Origin: Ptiloglossa arizonensis
Lineage: Eukaryota; Arthropoda; Insecta; Hymenoptera; Colletidae
Direction: 5' to 3'
DNA: 64,000 nt
NCBI RefSeq assembly: GCF_051014685.1
Contig: NW_027478390.1
Location: 2,516,501 to 2,580,500, forward strand
In this document: positions 38,601-51,149 of the stretch, one piece after another
How positions within the stretch are numbered: the first letter of the stretch is position 1
Layout: the number at the start of each line of letters is the position of its first letter
Position numbers and translations under genes: made by a program
The notes under the pieces: model-generated
Databases searched by the model: none
The model's input: only the letters and a program-made list of their open reading frames with translations
Told to the model about the DNA's origin: nothing

Positions 38601-39360
38601 ATTTCTTAGCTTCAAACACCCATATCTCGCGAACGGATTGACCAAGCCCAAAAATTCCTCTTGCATCTGAAAGTAGATACTCGCCCGATTACAATGGTAT
38701 ACGTTTCTATTCCCTGGGCTATTCTGTTTAAGCGTTTGGAGCAGCAGAAGTGCGAAAAATTTGTTGCCTTCTCAACCATTTCTTAGCTTCAAGCTCCCAT
38801 ATCTGGCGAACGGATTGACCAAGCCCAAAAATTCCTCTTGCATCTGAAAGTAGATACTCGCCCGATTACAACGGTATGTGTATTTTTTCCCTAGGCCATT
38901 CTGGTTAAGCATTTGGAGCAGCCGAAGTGGGAAAAATTTGTTGTCTGCTCAACCATTTCTTAGCTTCAAACACCCATATCTCGCGAACGGATTGACCAAG
39001 CCCAAAAATTCCTCTTGCATCTGAAAGTAGATACTCGCCCGATTACAACGGTATGTGTTTTTTTTTTCTAGGCCATTCTGGTTAAGCGTTTGTGTCAGCA
39101 GAATTGCCGAAGATTTGTTGCCTTCTCAACCATTTCTTAGCTTCAAACTCCCATATCTCGCGAACGGATTGAACAAACCCAAAAATTCCTACTGCATCTG
39201 AAAGTAGAAACTCTCCCAATTACAACGGTATGTGTATTTTTTCCCTAGGCCATTCTGGTTAAACGGTTGGAGCAGCAGAATTTCGAAAACTTTGTTGCCC
39301 TCTCAACCATTTCTTAGCTTCAAACTCCCATATCTCGCGATCGGATTGACGGAGCCCAAA
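35626..39360 (+). repeat. Domain B monomers with dimer duplication
   Basis: About 21 monomers. 37,126-37,480 and 37,481-37,835 are a tandem two-monomer repeat (355 bp) of the second K monomer (TTTCGAAAACTTTG, CGCGATCGG) plus an AGCAGCCGAAGT monomer; a related pair is at 36,413-36,770. A local change at 36,753-36,770 reads GTCTTCTTCTTCTACTAGG instead of GTATTCTTTTTCTAGG, probably slippage in the pyrimidine tract. From 38,160 the module with GGGTTTGTG and TTGTTACGCG returns. Confidence 0.75.
38441..38457 (-). other. CENP-B box, complete (copy 12, domain B)
   Basis: Nine of nine, GTTCGCGAGATACGGGA on the minus strand, CCTCAAGCTC background. Confidence 0.7.
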
Positions 39361-41468
39361 GATTCCTCTTGCATCTGAATGTAGATACTCGCCCGATTAC
39401 AACGGTATGTGTATTTTTTCCCTAGGCCAATCTGGTTAAGCATTTGGAGCAGCAGAATGGCGAGAAATTTGTTGCCTTCTCAACCATTTCTTAGCTTCAA
39501 ACACCCTTATCTCGCGAACGGATTGACCAAGCCCAAAAATTCCTCCTGCATCTGAAAGTAGATACTCGCCCGATTACAACGGAATGTGTATTCTTTTTCT
39601 AGGCCACTCTGGTTAAGCGTTTGGAGCAGCAGAAGTGCGCAAAATTTGTTGTCTTGTCAACCATTTCTTAGCTTGAAACTCCCATATCTCGCGAACGGTT
39701 TGACGAAGCCCAAAAATTCCTGCTGCGTCTGAAAGTAGAAACTAGCCCTATTACAACGGAATGTGTATTCTTTTTCTAGGCCATTGTGGTTAAGCGTTTG
39801 GAGCAGCAGAAGTGCGCAAAATTTGTTGTCTTCTCAACCATTTCTTAGCTTCAAACTCCCATATCTCGCGAACGGATTGACCGAACCCAAAAATACCTGC
39901 TGCGTCTGAAAGTAGAAACTCGCCCGATTACAAGGGTTTGTGTATTTTTTCCCTAGGCCATTCTGGATAAGCGTTTGGAGCAGCAGAAGTGCGAAAAATT
40001 TGTTGCATTCTCAACCATTTCTTAGCTTCAAACTCCCATATCTCGCGAACGGATTGACCAAACGCAAAAATTCCTGATTCGTCTGAAAGCAGAAACTAGC
40101 CCGATTACAACGGTATGTGTATTTTTTACCTAGGCCATTCTGGTTAAACGTTTGGAGCAGCAGAATTGCGAGAAATTTGTTGCCTTCTCAACCATTTCTT
40201 AGCTTGAAACGCCCATATCTCGCGAACGGATTGACAAGCCCAAAAATTCCTCTTGCATCTGAAAGTAGAAACTCGCACGATTACAACGGTATACGTTTCT
40301 ATTCCCTGGGCTATTCTGTTTAAGCGTTTGGAGCAGCAGAAGTGCGAAAAATTTGTTGCCTTCTCAACCATTTCTTAGCTTCAAACTCCCATATCTCGCG
40401 AACGGATTGACCAAACCCAAAAATTCCTGCTTCGTCTGAAAGCAGAAACTAGCCCGATTACAACGGTATGTGTATTTTTTCCCTAGGCCATTCTGGTTAA
40501 GCGTTTGGAGCAGCAGAATTGCGAGAAATTTGTTGCCTTCTCAACCATTTCTTAGCTTCAAGCTCCCATATCTCGCGAACGGATTGACCAAGCCCAAATA
40601 TTCCTTTTGCATCTGAAAGTAGATACTCGCCCAATTACAACGGTATGTGTATTTTTTCCCTAGGCCATTCAGGGTAAGCGTTTGGAGCAGCAGAAGTGGG
40701 AAAAATTTGTTGCCTTCTCAACCATTTCTTAGCTTCAAACTCCCATATCTCGCGAACGGATTGACCAAGCCCAAAGATTCCTCTTGCATCTGAAAGTAGA
40801 TACTCGCCCGATTACAACGGTATGTGTATTTTTTCCCTAGGCCATTCTGGTTAAGCGTCTGGAGCAGCAGAAGTGGGAACAATTTGTTGTCTGCTCAACA
40901 ATTTCTTAGATTCAAACTCCCATATCTCGCGAACAGATTGACCAAACCCAAAAATTACTGTTGCATCTGAAAGTAGATACTCGCCCGATTACAACGGTAT
41001 GTGTATTTTTTCCCTAGGCCAATCTGGTTAAGCATTTGGAGCAGCAGAATGGCGAGAAATTTGTTGCCTTCTCAACCATTTCTTAGCTTCAAACACCCTT
41101 ATCTCGCGAACGGATTGACCAAGCCAAAAAATTCCTCTTGCATCTGTAAGTAGATACTCGCCCGATTACAGCGGTATGTGTATTTTTTTTCTAGGCCATT
41201 CTGGTTAAGCGTTTGTGTCAGCAGAATTGCGGAAAATTTGTTGCCTTCTCAACCATTTCTTAGCTTCAAACTCCCATATCTCGCGAACGGATTGACCAAA
41301 CCCAAAAACTCCTCCTGCATCTGAAAGTAGATACTCGCCCGATTACAACGGAATGTGTATTCTTTTTCTAGGCCACTCTGGTTAAGCGTTTGGAGCAGCA
41401 GAAGTGCGCAAAATTTGTTGTCTTGTCAACCATTTCTTAGCTTGAAACTCCCATATCTCGCGAACGGA
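39361..41468 (+). repeat. 12-monomer block, copy 2 (partner 33,518-35,625)
   Basis: Second copy at +5,843 bp. Differences include TTAAGCGTTTGGAGC at 39,615 against TTAATCGTTTGAAGC, and CCTGATTCG at 40,073 against CCTGCTTCG. The junction at about 41,468 joins a TTGTCTTGTCAACC monomer to ATTGACAAGCCC, making a chimeric unit. Confidence 0.82.
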
Positions 41469-43776
41469 TTGACAAGCCCAAAAATTCCTCTTGCATCTGA
41501 AAGTAGAAACTCGCACGATTACAACGGTATACGTTTCTATTCCCTGGGCTATTCTGTTTAAGCGTTTGGAGCAGCAGAAGTGCGAAAAATTTGTTGCCTT
41601 CTCAACCATTTCTTAGCTTCAAACTCCCATATCTCGCGAACGGATTGACCAAACCCAAAAATTCCTGCTTCGTCTGAAAGCAGAAACTAGCCCGATTACA
41701 ACGGTATGTGTATTTTTTCCCTAGGCCATTCTGGTTAAGCGTTTGGAGCAGCAGAATTGCGAGAAATTTGTTGCCTTCTCAACCATTTCTTAGCTTCAAG
41801 CTCCCATATCTCGCGAACGGATTGACCAAGCCCAAATATTCCTCTTGCATCTGAAAGTAGATACTCGCCCGATTACAACGGTATGTGTATTTTTTCCCTA
41901 GGCCATTCTTTTTAAGCATTTGGAGCAGCCGAAGTGGGAAAAATTTGTTGTCTGCTCAACCATTTCTTAGCTTCAAACACCCATATCTCGCGAACGGATT
42001 GACCAAGCCCAAAAATTCCTCTTGCATCTGAAAGTAGATACTCGCCCGATTACAACGGTATGTGTTTTTTTTTTCTAGGCCATTCTGGTTAAGCGTTTGT
42101 GTCAGCAGAATTGCCGAAGATTTGTTGCCTTCTCAACCATTTCTTAGCTTCAAGCTCCCATATCTCGCGAACGGATTGACCAAGCCCTAAGATTCCTCTT
42201 GCATCTGAAAGTAGATACTCGCCCGATTACAACGGTGTGTGCATTTTTTCCCTAGGCCATTCTTGTTAAGCGTTTGGAGCAGCAGAAGTGCGCAAAATTT
42301 GTTGTCTTGTCAACCATTTCTTAGCTTGAAACTCCCATATCTCGCGAACGGAATGACCAAACCCAAAAATTCCTGCTGCATCTGAAAGTAGAAACTCGCC
42401 CGATTACAGCGGTATGAGTATTCTTTCCCTAGGCCATTCTGGTTAAGCATTTGGAGCAGCAGAAGTGCGAAAAATTTGTTGCCTTCTGAACCATTTCTTA
42501 GCTTCAAGCTCCCATATCTCGCGAACGGATTGACCAAGCCCAAAGATTCCTCTTGCATCTGAAAGTAGATACTCGCCCGATTACAATGGTATGTATATTT
42601 TTTCCCTAGGCCATTCTGGTTAAGCATTTGGAGCAGCCGAATTGGGAAAAATTTGTTGTCTGCTCAATCATTTCTTAGCTTCAAACTCCCATATCTCGCG
42701 AACGGATTGACCAAACCCAAAAATTCCTCCCGCATCTGAAAGTAGATACTCGCCCGATTAGAACGGAATGTTTATTCTTTTTCTAGGCCACTCTGGTTAA
42801 GCGTTTGGGGCAGCAGAGTTGCGGAAAATTTGTTGCCTTCTCAACCATTTCTTAGCTTCAAACACCCATATCTCGCGAACGGATTGACCAAGCCCAAAGA
42901 TTCCTCTTGCATCTGAAAGTAGATACTCGTCCGATTACAACGGTATGTGTATTTTTTCCCTAGGCCATTCTGGTTAAGCGTTTGGAGCAGCAGAAGTGCG
43001 CAAAATTTGTTGTCTTGTCAACCATTTCTTAGCTTGAAACTCCCATATCTCGCGAACGGTTTGTCGAAGCCCAAAAATTCCTGCTGCGTCTGAAAGTAGA
43101 AACTAGCCCTATTACAACGGAATGTGTATTCTTTTTCTAGGCCATTCTGGTTAAGCCTTTGGAGCAGCAGAAGTGCGCAAAATTTGTTGTCTTCTCAACC
43201 ATTTCTTAGCTTCAAACTCCCATATCTCGCGAACGGATTGACCAAACCCAAAAATTCCTGCTGCGTCTGAAAGTAGAAACTCGCCCGATTACAAGGGTTT
43301 GTGTATTTTTTCCCTAGGCCATTCTTGTTACGCGTTTGGAACAGCAGAAGTGCACAAAAGTTGTTGTCTTCTCAACCATTTCTTAGCCTCAAGCTCCCGT
43401 ATCTCGCGAACGGATTGACCAAGCCCAAAGATTCCTCTTGCATCTGAAAGTAGATACTCGCCCGATTACAACGGTATGTGTATTTTTTCCCTAGGCCATT
43501 CTGGATAAGCGTTTGGAGCAGCAGAAGTGCGAAAAATTTGTTGCATTCTCAACCATTTCTTAGCTTGAAACGCCCATATCTCGCGAACGGATTGACCAAG
43601 CCCAAAGATTCCTCTTGCATCTGAAAGTAGATACTCGCCCGATTACAACGGTATGTGTATTTTTTCCCTAGGCCATTCTGGATAAGCGTTTGGAGCAGCA
43701 GAAGTGCGAAAAATTTGTTGCCTTCTCAACCATTTCTTAGCTTCAAGCTCCCATATCTGGCGAACGGATTAACCAA
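41469..43776 (+). repeat. Domain B monomers, mixed order
   Basis: About 13 monomers of the domain B types, with the 5' part of a K cassette at 42,058-42,140 that passes into a different monomer (CTTCAAGCTCCC, CGCGAACGG), a sign of exchange inside the unit. A pair with TGGATAAGCG is repeated at about 43,500 and 43,677. No other kind of sequence is visible. Confidence 0.7.
43395..43411 (-). other. CENP-B box, complete (copy 13, domain B)
   Basis: Nine of nine, CCTCAAGCTC background, 4,954 bp (28 monomers) after copy 12. Last complete box of domain B. Confidence 0.7.
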
Positions 43777-46261
43777 GCCCAAAAATTCCTCTTGCATCTG
43801 AAAGTAGATACTCGCCCGATTACAACGGTATGTGTATTTTTTCCCTAGGCCATTCTGGTTAAGCATTTGGAGCAGCCGAAGTGGGAAAAATTTGTTGTCT
43901 GCTCAACCATTTCTTAGCTTCAAACACCCATATCTCGCGAACGGATTGACCAAGCCCAAAAATTCCTCTTGCATCTGAAAGTAGATACTCGCCCGATTAC
44001 AACGGTATGTTTTTTTTTTCTAGGCCATTCTGGTTAAGCGTTTGTGTTAGCAGAATTGCCGAAGATTTGTTGCCTTCTCAACCATTTCTTAGCTTCAAAC
44101 TCCCATATCTCGCGAACGGATTGAACAAACCCAAAAATTCCTACTGCATCTGAAAGTAGAAACTCTCCCAATTACAACGGTATGTGTATTTTTTCCCTAG
44201 GCCATTCTGGTTAAACGGTTGGAGCAGCAGAATTTCGAAAACTTTGTTGCCCTCTCAACCATTTCTTAGCTTCAAACTCCCATATCTCGCGATCGGATTG
44301 ACCGAGCCCAAAGATTCCTCTTGCATCTGAAAGTAGATACTCGCCCGATTACAATGGTATGTGTATTTTTTCCCTAGGCCATTCTGGTTAAGCATTTGGA
44401 GCAGCCGAAGTGGGAAAAATTTGTTGTCTGCTCAACCATTTCTTAGCTTCAAACTCCCATATCTCGCGAACGGATTGACCAAACCCAAAAATTCCTCCTG
44501 CATCTGAAAGTAGATACTCGCCCGATTACAACGGAATGTGTATTCTTTTTCTAGGCCACTCTGGTTAAGCGTTTGGGGCAGCAGAGTTGCGAAAAATTTG
44601 TTGCCTTCTCAACCATTTCTTAGCTTCAAGCTCCCATATCTCGCGAACGGATTGACCAAGCCCAAAGATTCCTCTTGCATCTGAAAGTAGATACTCGCCC
44701 GATTACAACGGTATGTGTATTTTTTCCCTAGGCCATTCTGGTTAAGCGTTTGGAGCAGCAGAAGTGCGCAAAATTTGTTGTCTTGTCAACCATTTCTTAG
44801 CTTGAAACTCCCATATCTCGCGAACGGTTTGACGAAGCCCAAAAATTCGTGCTGCGTCTGAAAGTAGAAACTAGCCCTATTACAACGGAATGTGTATTCT
44901 TTTTCTAGGCCATTCTGGTTAAGCGTTTGGAGCAGCAGAATTGCGAGAAATTTGTTGCCTTCTCAACCATTTCTTAGCTTCAAACTCCCATATCTCGCGA
45001 ACGGATTGACCAAGCCCAAAGATTCCTCTTGCATCTGAAAGTAGATACTCGCCCCATTACAACGGTATGTGTATTTTTTCCCTAGGCCATTCTGGTTAAG
45101 CGTTTGGAGCAGCAGAAGTGGGAACAATTTGTTGTCTGCTCAACAATTTCTTAGATTCAAACTCCCATATCTCGCGAACAGATTGACCAAACCCAAAAAT
45201 TACTGTTGCATCTGAAAGTAGATACTCGCCCGATTACAACGGTATGTGTATTTTTTCCCTAGGCCAATCTGGTTAAGCATTTGGAGCAGCAGAATGGCGA
45301 GAAATTTGTTGCCTTCTCAACCATTTCTTAGCTTCAAACACCCTTATCTCGCGAACGGATTGACCAAGCCCAAAAATTCCTCTTGCATCTGCATGTAGAT
45401 ACTCGCCCGATTACAGCGGTATGTGTATTTTTTTTCTAGGCCATTCTGGTTAAGCGTTTGTGTCAGCAGAATTGCGGAAAATTTGTTGCCTTCTCAACCA
45501 TTTCTTGGCTTCAAACTCCCATATCTCGCGAACGGATTGACCAAACCCAAAAATTCCTCCTGCATCTGAAAGTAGATACTCGCCCGATTACAACGGAATG
45601 TGTATTCCTTTTCTAGGCCATTGTGGTTAAGCGTTTGGAGCAGCAGAAGTGCGCAAAATTTGTTGTCTTCTCAACCATTTCTTAGCTTCAAACTCCCATA
45701 TCTCGCGAACGGATTGACCAAACCCAAAAATACCTGCTGCGTCTGAAAGTAGAAACTCGCCCGATTACAAGGGTTTGTGTATTTTTTCCCTAGGCCATTC
45801 TGGATAAGCGTTTGGAGCAGCAGAAGTGCGAAAAATTTGTTGCATTCTCAACCATTTCTTAGCTTCAAACTCCCATATCTCGCGAACGGATTGACCAAAC
45901 CCAAAAATTCCTGCTTCGTCTGAAAGCAGAAACTAGCCCGATTACAACGGTATGTGTATTTTTTACCTAGGCCATTCTGGTTAAACGTTTGGAGCAGCAG
46001 AATTGCGAGAAATTTGTTGCCTTCTCAACCATTTCTTAGCTTGAAACGCCCATATCTCGCGAACGGATTGACAAGCCCAAAAATTCCTCTTGCATCTGAA
46101 AGTAGAAACTCGCACGATTACAACGGTATACGTTTCTATTCCCTGGGCTATTCTGTTTAAGCGTTTGGAGCAGCAGAAGTGCGAAAAATTTGTTGCCTTC
46201 TCAACCATTTCTTAGCTTCAAACTCCCATATCTCGCGAACGGATTGACCAAACCCAAAAAT
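43777..46261 (+). repeat. 14-monomer block duplicated at 53,332-55,816
   Basis: About 2,485 bp recurs 9,555 bp downstream (54 monomers). I saw only three or four differences, for example GGGGCAGCAG at 44,576 against GGGGCCGCAG, and CTGAAAGTAG near 45,565 against CTGCATGTAG. It holds one K cassette and one TATACGTTTCTATTCCCTGG marker. Within it, about 45,660-45,985 is repeated at 46,190-46,515 (530 bp, three monomers), the second copy crossing the block's right edge. Confidence 0.88.
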
Positions 46262-48346
46262 ACCTGCTGCGTCTGAAAGTAGAAACTCGCCCGATTACAA
46301 GGGTTTGTGTATTTTTTCCCTAGGCCATTCTGGATAAGCGTTTGGAGCAGCAGAAGTGCGAAAAATTTGTTGCATTCTCAACCATTTCTTAGCTTCAAAC
46401 TCCCATATCTCGCGAACGGATTGACCAATCCCAAAAATTCCTGCTTCGTCTGAAAGTAGAAACTAGCCCGATTACAACGGTATGTGTATTTTTTACCTAG
46501 GCCATTCTGGTTAAGCGTTTGGAGCAGCAGATGTGCGAAAAATTTGGTGCCTTCTGAACCATTTCATAGCTTCAAACACCCATATCTCGCGAACGGTTTG
46601 ACCAAACCCAAAAATTCCTAGTGTGTCTGAAAGTAGAAACTCGCTCGATTACAAGGGTATTTGTATTTTTTCCCTAGGACAATCTGGTTATTTGTTTGGA
46701 GCAGCAGATTTGCGAATAATTTGTTGTCTTCTGAACCATTTCTTAGCTTCAAACTCCCACATCTCGCGAACCGATTGACCAAACCCAAAAATTCCTCTTG
46801 CGTCTGAAAGTAGAAACTCTCGCGATTACAGCGGTATGTGTATTTTTTCCCTAGGCCATTCTGGTTAAACATATGGAGCAGCAGAACTGCGAACAATTTG
46901 TTGCCTTCCCAACCATTTCTTAGCTTCAGACTCCCATATCTCGCGAACGGAATGACCAAACCCAAAAATTCCTACTGCATCTGAAAGTAGAAACTCGCCC
47001 GATTACAGCGGTATGAGTATTTTTTCCCTAGGCCATTCTGGTTAAGCATTTGGAGCAGCAGAAGTGCGAAAAATTTGTTGCCTTCTGAACCATTTCTTAG
47101 CTTCGAACTCCCATATCTCGCGAACGGATTGACAAAACCCAAAAATTCCTGCTGCATCTGAAAGTATAAACTCGCCCGATTACAACGGTATGTGTATGTT
47201 TTCCCTAGGCCATTCTGGTTAAGCGTTTGGAGCAGCAGAATTGCGAAAAATTTGTTGCCTTCTGAACCATTTCTTAGCTTCAAGCTCCCATATCTCGCGA
47301 ACGGATTGACCAAGCCCAAAGATTCCTCTTGCATCTGAAAGTAGGAACTCGCCCGATTACAACGGTATGTGTATTTTTTCCCTAGGCCATTCTGGTTAAG
47401 CGTTTGGAGCAGCAGAAGTGGGAACAACTTGTTGTCTGCTCAACAATTTCTTAGATTCAAACTCCCATATCTCGCGAACAGATTGACCAAACCCAAAAAT
47501 TAGTGTTGCATCTGAAAGTAGATACTCGCCCGATTACAACGGTATGTGTATTTTTTCCCTAGGCCATTCTGGTTAAGCGTTTGGAGCAGCAGAATGGCGA
47601 GAAATTTGTTGCCTTCTCAACCATTTCTTAGCTTCAAATACCCATATCTCGCGAAAGGATTGACCAAACCCACAAATTCATGCTGCGTCTGAAAGTAGAA
47701 ACAAGCCAGATTACAACGGTATGTGTATTTTTTCCCTAGGCCATTCTTGTTAAGCGTTTGGAGCAGCAGAAGTGCGCAAAATTTGTTGTCTTGTCAACCA
47801 TTTCTTAGCTTCAAACTCCCATATCTCGCGAACGGTTTGACCTAGCCCAAAAATTCCTGCTTTGTCTGAAAGTAGAAACTAGCCCGATTACAAAGGTATT
47901 TGTATTTCTTCCCCAGGTCATTCTGGTTAATTGTTTGGAGCAGCAGAAGTGCGAACAATTTGTTGCCTTCTGAACCATTTCTTAGCTTCAAACACCCATA
48001 TCTCGCGAACCGATTGAGCAACCCCAAAAATTCCGCTTGCATCTGAAAGTAGAAACTCGCCCGATTACAACGGTATGTGTATTTTTCCCTAGCTCATTCT
48101 GGTTAAGCGTTTGGAGCCGCAGAAGTGCGAAAAATTTGGTGCCTTCTCAACCATTTCGAAGCTTCAATCTTCCATATCTCGCGAACGGTTTGACCAAACC
48201 CAAAAATTCGTGGTGTGTCTGAAAGTAGAAACTGGCCCGATTACAAGGGTATTTGTATTTTTTCCCTAGGACATTCTGGTTAATTGTTTGGAGCAGCAGA
48301 AGTGCGCAAAAGTTGTTGTCTTCTCAACCATTTCTTAGCTTTAAAC

Positions 48347-48363
48347 TCCCGCATCTCGCGAAC
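48347..48363 (-). other. CENP-B box, complete (copy 14, domain C)
   Basis: Minus strand GTTCGCGAGATGCGGGA: TA is replaced by TG in the free pair, all nine essential positions kept. The background is CTTTAAACTC in a GCGCAAAAGTTGTTGTC monomer, a third lineage. Confidence 0.7.
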
Positions 48364-49054
48364 GGATTGACCAAACCCAAAAATTCCTGTTGCGTCTGAA
48401 AGTAGAAACTCGCCCGATTACAAGGGTATTTGTATTTTTTCCCTAGGACATTCTGGTTAATTGTTTGGAGCAGCAGAAGTGCGCAAAAGTTGTTGTCTTC
48501 TCAACCATTTCATAGCTTCAAACTCCCATATCTCGCGAACGGATTGACCAAACCCAAAAATTCCTGTTGCGTCTGAAAGTAGAAAGTCTCCCGATTGCAA
48601 GGGTATTTGTATTTCTTCCACAGGTCATTCTGGTTAATTGTTTGGAGCAGCAGAAGTGCGAACAATTTGTTGCCTTCTGAACCATTTCTTAGCTTCAAAC
48701 ACCCATATCTCGCGAACCGATTGAGCAAACCCAAAAATTCCGCTTGCATCTGAAAGTAGAAGCTCGCCCGATTACAGCGGTATGTGTATTTTTTCCCTAG
48801 GCCATTCTGGTTAAACATATGGAGCAGCAGAAGTGCGAACAATTTGTTGCCTTCTGAACCATTTCTAAGCTTCAAACACCCATATCTCGCGAACCGTTTG
48901 TCCAAACCCAAAAATTCCTGTTGCGTCTGAAAGTAAAAACTCGCCCGATTACAAAGGTATTTGTATTTTTTCCCTAGGACATTCTGGTTAATTGTTTGGA
49001 GCAGCAGAACTGCGCAAAAGTTGTTGTCTTCTCAACCATTTCTTAGCTTTAAAC

Positions 49055-49071
49055 TCCCGCATCTCGCGAAC
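49055..49071 (-). other. CENP-B box, complete (copy 15, domain C)
   Basis: GTTCGCGAGATGCGGGA on the minus strand, nine of nine, domain C background as copy 14, four monomers later. Confidence 0.7.
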
Positions 49072-49231
49072 GGATTGACCAAACCCAAAAATTCCTGTTG
49101 CGTCTGAAAGTAGAAACTCGCCCGATTACAAGGGTATTTGTATTTTTTCCCTAGGACATTCTGGTTAATTGTTTGGAGCAGCAGAAGTGCGCAAAAGTTG
49201 TTGTCTTCTCAACCATTTCTTAGCTTTAAAC

Positions 49232-49248
49232 TCCCGCATCTCGCGAAC
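49232..49248 (-). other. CENP-B box, complete (copy 16, domain C)
   Basis: GTTCGCGAGATGCGGGA, nine of nine. It is in the monomer directly after copy 15, so this is one of two places where adjacent monomers both have a box. Confidence 0.7.
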
Positions 49249-50218
49249 GGATTGACCAAACCCAAAAATTCCTGTTGCGTCTGAAAGTAAAAACTCGCCC
49301 GATTACAAAGGTATGTGTATTTTTTCCCTAGGCCATTCTAGTCAAGCGTTTGGAGCAGCAAAAGTGCGCAAAATTTGTTGTCTTCTCAACCATTTCATAG
49401 CTTCAAACTCCCATATCTCGCGAACGAATTGACCAAACCCAAAAATTCCTGTTGCGTCTGAAAGTAGAAACTCGCCCGATTACAAAGGTATGTGTATTTT
49501 TTCCCTAGGCGATTCTGGTTAAGCGTTTGGAGCAGCAGAAGTGCGAAATATTTGTTGCCTTCTCAACAATTTCTTAGCTCCAAACTCCCATATCTCACGA
49601 ACGGTTCGACCAAACCCAAAAATTCCTGCTGCGTCTGAAAGTAGAAACATGCCCGATTACAACGGTATGTGCATTTTTTCCCTTGGCCATTCTGGTTATG
49701 CGTTTGGAGCAGCAGAAGTGCGCAAAATTTATTGCCTTCTCAACCATTTCTTAGCTTCAAACTCCCATTTCTCGCGAACGGATTGACCAAACCCAGAAAT
49801 TCCTGTTGCGTCTGAAAGTAGAAACTCGCCGGATTACAAAGGTAAGTGTATGTTTTCCCTAGGCCATTCTGGTTAAGCGTTTGGAACAGCAGAAGTGCGC
49901 AAAATTTGTTGTCTTCTCAACCATTTGTTAGCTTCAAACTCCCATATCTCGCGAACGGATTGACCAATCCCAAAAATTCCTAGTGTGTCTGAAAGTAGAA
50001 ACTCGCCCGATTACATAGGTATGTGTATTTTTTCCCTAGCTCATTCTGGTTAAGCGTTTGGAGCAGCAGAAGTGCGAAAAATTTGGTGCCTTCTCAACCA
50101 TTTCTAAGCTTCAATCTTCCATCTCTCGCGAGCGGTTTGACCAAACCCAAAAATTCCTAGTGTGTCTGAAAGTAGAAACTCGCCCGATTACATAGGTATG
50201 TGTATTTTTTCCCTAGCT

Positions 50219-50861
50219 CATTCTGGTTAAGCGTTTGGAGCAGCAGAAGTGGGAAAAAGTTGTTGTCCTCTCAACGACTTCTTAGCTTTTAGCTCCCGTA
50301 TCTCGCGAACGGTTTGAGCAAACCCAAAAATTCCTCTTGCATCTGAAAGTAGAAACTCGCCCTATTAGAACGGTATGTGTATTTGTTCTCGAGCTCATTC
50401 TGGTTAAGCGTTTGGAGCAGCAGAAGTGCGAACAAGTTGTTGCCTTCTGAACTATTTCTTAACTTCAAACTCCCATATCTCGCGAACCGATTGACCAAAC
50501 CCAAAAATTCCTCTTGCATCTGAAAGTAGAAACTCGCCCGATTACAAAGGTATTTGTATTTTTGCCCTAGGCCATTCTGGTTAAGCATTTGGAGCAGCAG
50601 ATGTGCGAAAAATTTCTTGCCTTCCCAACCATTTCTTAGCTTCAAACTCCCATATCTCGTGAACCGATTGACCAAACCCAAAAATTCCTGTTGCATCTGA
50701 TAGTAGAAATTCGCCCGGTTACAAAGGTATATGTATTTTTGCCCTAGGCCATTCTGGTTAAGCATTTGGTGCAGCAGAATTGCGAAAAATTTGTTGCCTT
50801 CTGAACCATTTCTTAGCTTCAAACTCCCATTCCTCGTGAACCGATTGACCAAACCCAAAAA
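50219..50861 (+). repeat. Block duplicated at 61,019-61,661
   Basis: About 640 bp recurs 10,800 bp downstream (61 monomers). It shares TCTCAACGACTTCTTAGC, TATTTGTTCTCGAGCTC and CCCATTCCTCGTGAACCG. Two differences were seen: GGTTTGAGC at 50,311 against GGATTGAGC, and ACTATTTC near 50,453 against ACTACTTC. The left edge lies only about 27 bp after the right edge of the 47,611-50,192 block, so the two partners were contiguous before an insertion split the downstream copy. Confidence 0.82.
50294..50310 (-). other. CENP-B box, complete (copy 17, domain C)
   Basis: Minus strand GTTCGCGAGATACGGGA, nine of nine, with CTTTTAGCTC background. Partner of copy 25, 10,800 bp downstream. Confidence 0.7.
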
Positions 50862-51149
50862 TTCCTCTTGCATCTGAAAGTAGAAAGTCGCGCGATTACA
50901 AAGGTGTGAGTATTTTTTCCCTAGGCCATTCTGGTTAAGCGTTTGGAGCAGCAGATGTGCGAAAAATTTCTTGCCTTCCCAACCATTTCTTAGCTTCAAA
51001 CTCCCATATCTCGCGAACCGATTGTCCAAACCCAAAAAGTCCTCTTGCATCTGAAAGTAGAAACTCGCCCGACTACAACGGTATATGTATTTTTCCCCTA
51101 GGCCAATCTGGTTAAGCATTTGGAGCAGCAGAAGTGGGAACAATTTGTT

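Larger units (their letters stand above)
25000..46500 (+). repeat. Domain B of the array
   Basis: Marker variants are GGAATGTGTATTCTTTTTC, CTAGCCCTATTACAACGG, TGACGAAGCCC, GTAGATACTCGCCC, AGCAGCCGAAGTGGG, CAAACACCCATATC, TTGTTACGCGTTTGGAAC and TATACGTTTCTATTCCCTGG. The last looks like a derivative of the domain A form TATGTGTTTCTTTTCCCTAG. Most units are 177 bp. Eight complete CENP-B boxes are spaced 531 to 4,958 bp apart, always by whole monomers. Domain limits are inferred from marker distribution. Confidence 0.8.
47611..50192 (+). repeat. 2.6-kb block duplicated at 56,281-58,862
   Basis: About 14.6 monomers recur 8,670 bp downstream (49 monomers). About five differences were seen: GATTACAAGGG near 48,417 against GATTGCAAGGG, GAAAGTCTCCC at 48,582 against GAAACTCTCCC, TTCCACAGG at 48,617 against TTCCCCAGG, CCCAGAAATTCC at 49,791, and CGCGAGCGG at 50,127. 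This is about 99.8% identity by eye. The right edge is where TTACATAGG faces TTACAAGGG. Confidence 0.88.

Noticed and set aside
50289..51143. 284-codon minus-strand open frame as a gene (also 248 codons at 61,089-61,835, 151 at 46,972-47,427, 143 at 52,990-53,421, 133 at 48,510-48,911 and 57,180-57,581)
   Set aside because: The translation is only the 59-residue readout of the satellite unit. No domain, no stable start or stop between copies, and the frame is broken in most monomers by 176-bp units or stops.
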